Assembly (NCBI GenBank): GCA_050747525.1
Contig: JBOGOC010000057.1
Span: 1 to 19,782, forward strand
DNA from: JBOGOC01 sp050747525
GTDB taxonomy: Bacteria; Acidobacteriota; Polarisedimenticolia; JACPZX01; DASXTC01
DNA length: 19,782 nucleotides
Direction of reading: 5' to 3'
Shown: piece by piece, positions 14,503 to 19,782 of the stretch
How positions within the stretch are numbered: position 1 is the stretch's first letter
Layout: every line of letters starts with the position of its first letter
Notes under the pieces: model-generated
Told to the model about the DNA's origin: nothing
What the model saw: the letters and a program-made list of their open reading frames with translations, nothing else
Database searches by the model: none
Position numbers and translations under genes: made by a program

Positions 14503-16449
14503 TCACAGCCGCCTCTCGTTCCTGAACCGCCCGCCCACCCCGTCGCGCCCCAACCGCCACGTGATCCCCAGCGGCGCCCGACCGCGTGCCGCCGCAAGCC
14601 CCCTGTGGATCCCTCGCAGGTGATGGAAGAGGCACAACGACTCGCGGTTGGTCAGCTCGTCCCCCCCGCCTGCCGAACGGAAGACCAGGTGATGGTCCTG
14701 CAGGAGTGCCCGCCCCGTGCACCCCGGCGCCGAGCACCGGTAGCCGCTTCGGGGGAACAGCTCGCGGCGATCCGGGCCCCCCACGTTGGCTTCCACCGGG
14801 TCCCACAGCCTCACGCAGTCCTCCAGAAGCTCCAGCAACCCCACCCACAGCGGCAGCCGCCACCCCCGAGTGGAAAAAATCCGGGTCAGTCGCCACGACG
14901 CAGTGGCCGGATCGCTCTCGCGGACCCGTCGTAGCCGTATCGCCTTCAGAAGGTCCCCGGCCAGATCGACCGGCAGGCGCAGCCGCATCGGCTCTTCGTC
15001 CATTCGGCACTTCACCGTCTGGCGCTCTGCCTCTGTCACGAGCCGCTCGCCGAAGGCGGCCATCCGCTGCGCGGCAGTCCCCGGCTCACGGCGCAACGAC
15101 GCGTGCCAGACGTCGTCGGACATGGGCTGAACCGGCCCATCCATCGCCAGCGTCCGCCGTCTTGCCTTCGCCTCGTCGCGCAGCCGCTTCACCGTGCACG
15201 ACCGCCCGTGAGCGATCCACGCGCGCTGGGCACCCAGATCCGCCGCATCGGTCCCCTGGAGCAGCCGCAGCACCGACCGCGTGGCCTCCCACATCAGCTC
15301 GCCTCGCTCATAGGACTGCCGCACCAGTGCGAACGGCCGGATGGCATGGGCAACCCACACCCGGTCCTCGGCCGCAGTGCGCGAGATCGACAGGATCCGC
15401 TCCGCGTAGTGCCCGGCATCCTCGAACCCGAGCCGGCTCCACCCCTTCATCTTTCCCATCTCGCGCAGCACCTCGCCCAGTCGCAGCTCCAGGCTGTTCT
15501 GCAGCCGGAGCAGCTCGCCGAGGTGACGGTCGAGCTGCCGGACGTCCCCGGTGCCGGCCACCTCCATCAGACGCCGCAGACGCTCGAGACTCGAGCCGGC
15601 CAGCTTCATCGCCCACGAAGCCTTGCCCGCGCGCGGCAGGTCCACCCAGCCGCCGGCCGCCTGCTCGCGGGCCTCCTCCACCACCGAGCGATCGAGCCCG
15701 CTCAGGAGCGGATCCGTCCGCCCTTCCAGGTCGCCCATCTCCTGCGGCTCGGGCTCGGTCATAGCCTCGGCCACCATCGCCTCGACGAACGACGTCACGC
15801 CCGTTTCGGACCCGACGACCGCGCGGTACAGATCGAGCGTCTCGTCGAAGGCAGCCCGCACGGCCGGCGGGACCGAAAGCCGCACCTGAACCCGCTCGGG
15901 CTCGATGGCGTCAACCGCAGCGGCCCTGATCTCTTTCTTGAGCCGATCCAGCGTCATCGCGCGCCCCCGGGCAATCCATCCATCGACCGACTCGGGGGTC
16001 GCTACCGCCCCGATGGCCATCGCCGCCGACACGTGAAGCGGTGCCCCCCCGTCATCGCCCGCCACCGCGGCCGCCAGCGAAGGCAGCCTCTCGAAGTGCG
16101 CCTGCAGCGTCGCGAGGTCGCGCACCCACCGGGCGCCGCGCCCGTGCCGCTCGCGGCAGAAGTCTTCCAGGCGCGCGTAGCCGAACTCGAAGTGCGTCTT
16201 CGTGCTCACCACAGCGGCCGCCACGCGCGCGAGCGGCAACACCACTCGGGCCCGCGCGGCCGCAAGCGACACGGCCACCTGGTGCGCCTGCTCGAGCGTT
16301 CGATCGGTACGGTACGGCCGCCCGGCCTCGGCCACGGAAGGGAACGGATGCGTGACGATGGCGTGGGCGACGGACATGAAGCCAGGGCTCCGAGCTGCGT
16401 TCAGGGAGGGCGGCGGCATCAGTGGAGCGGCCGCCGTCGGCGGGTTCAC
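14503..16449 (-). CDS. HNH-endonuclease-motif protein with duplicated DUF222/13E12-like domain
   Basis: 648 residues from GTG 16449, shortly downstream of a strong promoter. An Ala/Pro-rich start is followed by a helical unit at about 74-174 and a related one at about 324-427. Both pass through a GF/GY..xx.Y/F..R motif and end in W(I)A.GR..T..RL..E (158-173; 411-426), so the protein contains an internal duplication. The C-terminus is an HNH nuclease module: YRCSAPGC (570-577, two likely zinc cysteines), LQDHHLVFRSAGGG (583-596), ELTNRESLCLFHH (598-610) and H615. The metal/catalytic residues H586/H587, N601 and H610 appear intact. Such proteins are multicopy in many actinobacteria and acidobacteria-like genomes, with unknown biological role; DNA cleavage is expected from the motif but unproven. 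Its stop lies five bases from the stop of the convergent CcmH-like gene. Confidence 0.8.
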   Translation of the reverse strand: MNPPTAAAPLMPPPSLNAARSPGFMSVAHAIVTHPFPSVAEAGRPYRTDRTLEQAHQVAVSLAAARARVVLPLARVAAAVVSTKTHFEFGYARLEDFCRERHGRGARWVRDLATLQAHFERLPSLAAAVAGDDGGAPLHVSAAMAIGAVATPESVDGWIARGRAMTLDRLKKEIRAAAVDAIEPERVQVRLSVPPAVRAAFDETLDLYRAVVGSETGVTSFVEAMVAEAMTEPEPQEMGDLEGRTDPLLSGLDRSVVEEAREQAAGGWVDLPRAGKASWAMKLAGSSLERLRRLMEVAGTGDVRQLDRHLGELLRLQNSLELRLGEVLREMGKMKGWSRLGFEDAGHYAERILSISRTAAEDRVWVAHAIRPFALVRQSYERGELMWEATRSVLRLLQGTDAADLGAQRAWIAHGRSCTVKRLRDEAKARRRTLAMDGPVQPMSDDVWHASLRREPGTAAQRMAAFGERLVTEAERQTVKCRMDEEPMRLRLPVDLAGDLLKAIRLRRVRESDPATASWRLTRIFSTRGWRLPLWVGLLELLEDCVRLWDPVEANVGGPDRRELFPRSGYRCSAPGCTGRALLQDHHLVFRSAGGGDELTNRESLCLFHHLRGIHRGLAAARGRAPLGITWRLGRDGVGGRFRNERRL

Positions 16450-16461
16450 GGAATCAAATGG

Positions 16462-16489
16462 AGTATACGGTCAATGTTCGCTTTGTCAA
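16462..16489 (-). promoter_or_regulatory. Near-consensus sigma70 promoter for the HNH gene
   Basis: On the minus strand TTGACA (16489-16484) and TATACT (16467-16462) are 16 bases apart. The GTG start at 16449 is 12 bases beyond the -10, so the mRNA leader would be about five bases with no room for a Shine-Dalgarno. The 126-base gap 16450-16575 is much richer in A+T than its surroundings; apart from this promoter and a short GC hairpin (16539-16555) I see nothing in it. Confidence 0.75.
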
Positions 16490-16490
16490 A
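16477..16490 (-). repeat. Inverted 14-base block, right copy (pairs with 14005-14018)
   Basis: Minus-strand TTTGACAAAGCGAA, matching the left copy except for one base. It covers the -35 of the HNH promoter and the start of its spacer. The spacing to the -10 differs by two bases between the copies, so conservation is confined to this block and the -10 itself. Confidence 0.55.
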
Positions 16491-16570
16491 TCACAACAAA
16501 GGGAAGGCCGAGGGGAGAGGGCATTCAACAATTCACGTCCGGCATCGGCTGCCGGCGGCTGACTCAGGCG

Positions 16571-16600
16571 CCCCCCTACCGCCCCCCGCCCCCGCCCCCC
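16571..16600 (-). other. Potential G-quadruplex across the nadK stop codon
   Basis: The plus strand has four C runs: 16571-16576 (6), 16582-16587 (6), 16589-16593 (5) and 16595-16600 (6). On the coding strand these read as G6-N1-G5-N1-G6-N5-G6. Two one-base loops with runs of five or more G make a very stable intramolecular quadruplex likely in the nadK mRNA. It encodes the Gly-rich tail, and the TAG stop (16578-16576) lies between the third and fourth runs. Confidence 0.6.
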
Positions 16601-17496
16601 ACGCGCCCGCTCCACTTCAGCTTCTGGCGCAGCACGGCGAAGGAGTCCTTCTGGGGCAGCTCGATGAGCCGCACGGGGTGGCGCGACTTGCGGATGCGCA
16701 CCCGATCCCCCGGCAGGAAGGGCGAGCCCACCTGCCCGTCCATGGTGACGTACACGTTGCCGTGGTTGGAGTCGAGCGCCACCTCCACCAGGCTGCGGTC
16801 GGTGACCACCACCGGCCGGTTGGTCAGCGTGTGGGGGCAGATGGGGCACAGGAGGATCGCCTCCACGGCGGGGTCCACGATGGGGCCGCCCGCCGATAGG
16901 GAATAGGCGGTGGATCCGGTGGGTGTCGAGACAATGAGCCCGTCGGCCTTGAAGACGGTCATGAAGCGGCCGTCCACCGCGACGTGGATGTCCAGGATGC
17001 GGGCCAGGGCGCTCTTGTTGATGACCACGTCGTTGAGCACGTCGTGCCGCGCGATGACCGACCCGGTGCGCAGGATCTCCACCTGCAGCCGCATGCGCGG
17101 CGCCACGACGTACCGCCCCGCCAGCACGTTCTCGATGGCCGGGATCAGGTCCTCGAGACGCACCTCCGTCAGAAAGCCGAGCGACCCGAGGTTGACTCCC
17201 AGGATCGGCGTGCGGGACGCCCCCAAGTCGCGCGCCACCGACAGCAGCGTGCCGTCGCCCCCCACCACGACGATCAGGTCGCACCGGGAGGCCATCGTCT
17301 CGCGGTCCATCCCGGACGTGCCGCGCCCCATCAGGGCGGCGGTGGCGACGTCCAGGATGCGCTCCACGCCGTGGCGGTCCAGCCAGGCCACGACCTTGCG
17401 CAGGATGCCCGCCGCGCGGCGCGGCTGCGTCTTGAAGACCAGGCCGATGGTGCGGATGCGCCGGACGCTCTTACGCGCCCGTGACGACGACGGCAT
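16576..17496 (-). CDS. nadK: NAD kinase
   Basis: 306 residues from ATG 17496, lying 26 bases inside the end of tlyA. NAD kinase makes NADP from NAD and ATP in the cytoplasm. The ATP-site motif VVGGDGTLLS (77-86) and the LGVNLGSLGFLTEV segment (99-112) are present. The NAD-site motif LNDVVINK (154-161) has Asp where many family members have Glu. STPTGSTAYSLSAGGPI (190-206) and PICPHTLTNRPVVV (218-231) complete the set. The catalytic Asp in GGDG is intact. The protein ends in a Gly-run tail (VGGGGGGR) that is not part of the family core and is encoded by the potential G-quadruplex. It is the last gene of the xseA-xseB-ispA-tlyA-nadK run; recN, often next in other genomes, is not here. Confidence 0.95.
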   Translation of the reverse strand: MPSSSRARKSVRRIRTIGLVFKTQPRRAAGILRKVVAWLDRHGVERILDVATAALMGRGTSGMDRETMASRCDLIVVVGGDGTLLSVARDLGASRTPILGVNLGSLGFLTEVRLEDLIPAIENVLAGRYVVAPRMRLQVEILRTGSVIARHDVLNDVVINKSALARILDIHVAVDGRFMTVFKADGLIVSTPTGSTAYSLSAGGPIVDPAVEAILLCPICPHTLTNRPVVVTDRSLVEVALDSNHGNVYVTMDGQVGSPFLPGDRVRIRKSRHPVRLIELPQKDSFAVLRQKLKWSGRVGGGGGGR

Positions 17497-18292
17497 GTCG
17501 CTCGATCTCCTCGAGAGGCCAGCCCCCCGGGCCGGGTCTCAGATGAAGGAAGAATTCCTGGTTCCCCTCGGCGCCGGCAAGCTGCGACGCCGCCATCCCG
17601 TGCACGCCGAGCCCCAGCTCGACCGCGCGCCGCGCCACCTCGACCACGGCGCGGGCCCGCAGCGCGGGCTCCCGCACGATCCCGCCCGCCCCCACGTCAT
17701 GCCGCCCGACCTCGAACTGCGGCTTCACCAGCAGGATGATGGCGCCCCCCGCCCGCAGCAACGGCGGCAGGCACGGCAGGATCAGCTTCAGCGAGATGAA
17801 CGACACGTCCGCGACGACGATGTCGGCCCCCTCACCCAGCCCCGGCAGATCCGCGGCGACAAGCGACCGCGCGTTCAGCCCCTCCACGACCACCACCCGC
17901 GGGTCGCGCCGCAGGCGCCAGTCCAGCTGGCCGCGTCCCACGTCCACGGCGTGCACCCGCACCGCCCCCCGTTGCAGCAGGCAGTCGGTGAACCCCCCCG
18001 TGGACGCCCCCACATCGATGGCGGCCCACCCGGCGACGTCCACGCCGAACGCGTCCAGCGCCCCCGCCAGCTTCACCCCCCCGCGCCCCACGTAGGGATG
18101 CAGCGGCTGGGTCACCTCCACGACGACGTCGTCGGCCACCCGATCCGACGCGTGAGCCGCCGCCCGGCCCCCCACCAGCACACGCCCCGCCATGATCAGC
18201 GCCTGGGCGGTCTGCCGGCTGGGGGCCAGCCCCCGCTCGACCATCACCACGTCGAGCCTCCGCCGCACAGGGGGCGCGGCCACGCGGCTCAT
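17471..18292 (-). CDS. tlyA: TlyA family S4-domain rRNA 2'-O-methyltransferase (hemolysin A family)
   Basis: 273 residues from ATG 18292, which overlaps the ispA stop as ATGA. The N-terminal S4 RNA-binding domain (about 11-70) begins RRLDVVMVERGLAPSR. The linker and FtsJ-like methyltransferase follow: GRGGVKLAGAL (69-79), the SAM loop IDVGASTGGFTDCLL (92-106), VDVGRGQLDW (116-125), ADVSFISLKL (161-170), LLVKPQFEVG (187-196) and EGNQEFFLHL (242-251). The K-D-K-E tetrad expected for 2'-O-methylation is K74, D162, K190 and E246. In Mycobacterium TlyA methylates 16S and 23S rRNA and its loss gives capreomycin resistance; some relatives methylate only 16S rRNA. The term hemolysin is historical. 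Length is normal. Confidence 0.93.
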   Translation of the reverse strand: MSRVAAPPVRRRLDVVMVERGLAPSRQTAQALIMAGRVLVGGRAAAHASDRVADDVVVEVTQPLHPYVGRGGVKLAGALDAFGVDVAGWAAIDVGASTGGFTDCLLQRGAVRVHAVDVGRGQLDWRLRRDPRVVVVEGLNARSLVAADLPGLGEGADIVVADVSFISLKLILPCLPPLLRAGGAIILLVKPQFEVGRHDVGAGGIVREPALRARAVVEVARRAVELGLGVHGMAASQLAGAEGNQEFFLHLRPGPGGWPLEEIERHAVVVTGA

Positions 18293-19257
18293 CCTCGGCG
18301 TGCGAGCATGCCGCGCGCCAGATCAAGAAGAGCCCCGGCCCGCGCGCCGAACGGACGCAACGCCGCGCAGGCCTCGTCCACCAGCGCGGCCGCCCGACGG
18401 CGCGACTCGGCCACCCCCCACAAGGCCGGGAAGGTGGCCTTTCCGGCACGCGCGTCCTTCCCCGGAGACTTCCCCAGCTCGGCGGCGCTCCCTTCCACGT
18501 CCAGCACGTCGTCCACCACCTGGAACGCCAGACCGAACGCCTCGCCGAACCGCCGCAGCCGCGCCAGGCTGGCCGGCGCCGCCCCCGCCACGATCCCTCC
18601 CAGCTCGCAGCTGGCCGTGAACAGGGCCCCCGTCTTGAGGCGGTGCAGCCGGTGCAGGGTGTCGCCGTCCACCGCGCGCCCCTCCATCTGCAGATCGATC
18701 ACCTGCCCCGCGATCATCCCGCGCAGCCCGACCCCACGGGCCAGCGTGGCGACGGCGCGCTGCCGCACCGCAGCGGGGGCGGCCATCTCGGACAACGTCT
18801 CGTAGGCCAAGTTCAGCAGGGCGTCGCCGGCCAGGATGGCCGTGGCCTCGTCGAACTGCACGTGCAGCGAAGGACGGCCCCGCCGCAGATCGTCGTCATC
18901 GAGCGCCGGCAGGTCGTCGTGGATCAGGGAAAACGTGTGGATCATCTCCACCGCGCACGCCGCGGTGCACAGCCGCGCCGCCACAGACGAAGACGGAGGC
19001 CGCGACCGCGCCGCCGCTTCCCCCGAGGCGATCACCAGCAGGGGACGCAGCCGCTTGCCGCCCCCCAGCAGCGCGTAGCGCATGGCCTCGACCAGGCGCG
19101 CCGGGGCCTCGCCATCGCCGGCGGACTCTCCGGCGGGAAGCAGCCCGTCCAGACGCCGCTCGACCTCCGCGCGCACACGCTCGCGCGCCTGCGCATGGTC
19201 GCGCGCGGCGCCCCCCTGCACGCCCCGCGGCGCCGGCCTGGCCCCCGCGGGACTCAC
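18289..19257 (-). CDS. ispA: Polyprenyl synthetase, farnesyl/geranylgeranyl diphosphate synthase type
   Basis: 322 residues from GTG 19257, which overlaps the xseB stop as GTGA; a later start is possible because the first 30 residues are poorly conserved. The enzyme condenses isopentenyl diphosphate with an allylic diphosphate. Visible motifs are GGGKRLRPLLV (65-75), the first Asp-rich motif LIHDDLPALDDDDLRRGRP (111-129), AGQVIDLQ (183-190), LKTGALF (207-213) and the second Asp-rich motif FQVVDDVLDVEG (245-256). The two residues before the first Asp-rich motif are I112 and H113, and M105/H107 lie above; chain length (C15 or C20) cannot be set safely from this. Its place between xseB and tlyA is the usual position of ispA. 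It likely supplies isoprenoid precursors, including the lipid carriers needed by the glycan genes. Confidence 0.93.
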   Translation of the reverse strand: MSPAGARPAPRGVQGGAARDHAQARERVRAEVERRLDGLLPAGESAGDGEAPARLVEAMRYALLGGGKRLRPLLVIASGEAAARSRPPSSSVAARLCTAACAVEMIHTFSLIHDDLPALDDDDLRRGRPSLHVQFDEATAILAGDALLNLAYETLSEMAAPAAVRQRAVATLARGVGLRGMIAGQVIDLQMEGRAVDGDTLHRLHRLKTGALFTASCELGGIVAGAAPASLARLRRFGEAFGLAFQVVDDVLDVEGSAAELGKSPGKDARAGKATFPALWGVAESRRRAAALVDEACAALRPFGARAGALLDLARGMLARRG

Positions 19258-19517
19258 GCGCCCTGTCCGCCGTCCCGGCCGGAGGGCGGCTCGAACGGGG
19301 CGGTCTCGATCCGTCCTTCCTCGACCTTCATGAGCACCTCGATGCGGCGCTCGGCGTCGTCCAGCTTGCTGCCGCAGAAGCGCGCCAGCTTCACGCCGTC
19401 CTCGAACATCTTGAGGGAGTCGTCGAGCGAGAGCTCGCCCTCTTCCAGCGCCTTGACGATCGTCTCCAGCTGCTCGAGGGCGCCCTCGAAGGTCGGTTCG
19501 TCAGGTCGTTTCGCCAT
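19254..19517 (-). CDS. xseB: Exodeoxyribonuclease VII small subunit
   Basis: 87 residues. ATG 19517 is set by AGGAGG seven bases upstream and by the usual family start; a longer frame to 19622 only reads through xseA. The core TFEGALEQLETIVKALEEGE (9-28) followed by LSLDDSLKMFEDGVKLAR (29-46) and CGSKLDDAERRIEVL is the complete XseB helical hairpin. XseB binds along the XseA helices and the complex degrades single-stranded DNA to oligonucleotides. The tail (PFEPPSGRDGGQGA) is unconserved. It overlaps xseA by 17 bases and ispA by four. Confidence 0.95.
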   Translation of the reverse strand: MAKRPDEPTFEGALEQLETIVKALEEGELSLDDSLKMFEDGVKLARFCGSKLDDAERRIEVLMKVEEGRIETAPFEPPSGRDGGQGA

Positions 19518-19782
19518 CGTGGTCCTCCTCAGGCTCGCGTTCCACGCGCTCCACGCGGGCGTCGAATCGCCCCCGCGCCAGCCGCACGCGGACATCGCCG
19601 CCGGCCGACAGCGTGCCGGCATCGCTGATCACCCGGCCGGTCGACGGATCCTGGACCAGCGCGTAGCCGCGGTCCAGCACGGAAAGGGGAGAGAGGCTGG
19701 CCAGCAGCGACGCCCGCGCCTCCAGTGACCCGCGCAGCGCCCGCAGGCGCCCCCGCGCCGATCGCGCGAGTGCGGCCTCAGC
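19501..19782 (-). CDS. xseA: Exodeoxyribonuclease VII large subunit, C-terminal end (cut by window end)
   Basis: I translated the last 93 residues, ending at TGA 19503-19501. They show a long helix (RGRLRALRGSLEARASLLAS), then the conserved LSPLSVLDRGYALVQDPSTG and a final beta segment (TLSAGGDVRVRLARGRFDARVERV), which is the standard XseA ending. XseA is the catalytic subunit of exonuclease VII, but its OB-fold and active site lie outside the window. The gene carries the Shine-Dalgarno of xseB inside its last codons and overlaps it by 17 bases, so both are translated from one mRNA. Confidence 0.92.
   Translation of the reverse strand, partial: AEAALARSARGRLRALRGSLEARASLLASLSPLSVLDRGYALVQDPSTGRVISDAGTLSAGGDVRVRLARGRFDARVERVEREPEEDHDGETT

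Noticed and set aside
14487..14503. Short CCGC...GCGG hairpin between the convergent CcmH-like and HNH stop codons.
   Set aside because: Four base pairs with no U tract on either strand.
11936..15010. A 1024-codon open frame on the minus strand spanning three genes, and a 1009-codon frame on the plus strand at 11905-14934.
   Set aside because: Both are third-position effects of high G+C. Their translations are Arg/Gly/Pro/His-rich with no domains, and they cross genes with clear family motifs and a promoter region.
16468..16475. A second TTGACC on the minus strand as the -35 of the HNH promoter.
   Set aside because: It lies directly against the -10; TTGACA at 16489-16484 has proper spacing.
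16539..16555. CCGGC/GCCGG hairpin in the gap after nadK as an intrinsic terminator.
   Set aside because: Only five base pairs and no U run follows; too weak to call.
14586..16899. Long plus-strand frames opposite the HNH gene, including 598 codons at 15103-16899.
   Set aside because: Shadow frames: the minus strand has a complete HNH module and an internal domain duplication, and these have only biased composition.

Overview
The window is a G+C-rich (clearly above 60% by eye), gene-dense bacterial chromosome segment with 14 complete or nearly complete genes, plus one gene cut by each end. The organism is free-living and Gram-negative-like. The mix of secreted beta-domain proteins, giant GT-C-like membrane proteins, a CcmH-like Cys-rich protein and a DUF222/13E12-like HNH protein suggests Acidobacteriota, Myxococcota or a neighbouring uncultured phylum. 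That placement is inference; there is no rRNA or other marker gene to fix it.

Layout. (1) 1-665 (-): N-terminal part of a TMTC/PMT-like GT-C membrane protein. (2) 757-2051 (+): a secreted two-domain beta protein and a YeaQ/GlsB-type small membrane protein, joined by a TGATG overlap. (3) 1969-5156 (-): a three-helix membrane protein of unknown function and a YfhO-family membrane protein, joined by a GTGA overlap. (4) 5203-11807 (+): a tight five-gene operon: SAM methyltransferase, PTPS-related/YfhO-like membrane protein, AsnB-type amidotransferase, Trm112-like zinc-ribbon methyltransferase and a polyprenyl-phosphate-sugar type GT2. (5) 11743-13926 (-): a large polytopic membrane protein with a TPR tail. 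(6) 14042-14497 (+) and 14503-16449 (-): a convergent pair, a CcmH/NrfF-like Cys-rich protein and an HNH-endonuclease-motif protein with an internally duplicated domain. (7) 16576-19782 (-): the housekeeping run xseA-xseB-ispA-tlyA-nadK, with every junction overlapping.

How the genes fit together. Blocks 1 to 5 look like an envelope glycan or glycoprotein locus. The GT2 would make a lipid-linked sugar. The four GT-C-like membrane proteins would use or move lipid-linked sugars outside the membrane. The two methyltransferases and the AsnB-like enzyme would decorate the sugar. The actual product cannot be read from sequence. Block 7 is a conserved isoprenoid/DNA-repair/NADP cluster. It lacks the dxs gene that often sits between ispA and tlyA, and lacks recN after nadK.

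Regulation. The clearest signals are two near-consensus sigma70 promoters, TTGACA-18-TATACT at 14006-14035 (+) and TTGACA-16-TATACT at 16489-16462 (-). They face each other around the CcmH-like/HNH pair and share a 14-base block (13/14 identical, inverted). The first has an overlapping opposite promoter that uses the same -35 bases. The CcmH-like gene should be leaderless. The nadK stop codon lies inside a very strong potential G-quadruplex. Convergent genes overlap or nearly touch, so there is little or no room for terminators between them. There is no gene-free stretch longer than about 130 bases. I see no tRNA, rRNA, CRISPR array or insertion sequence.
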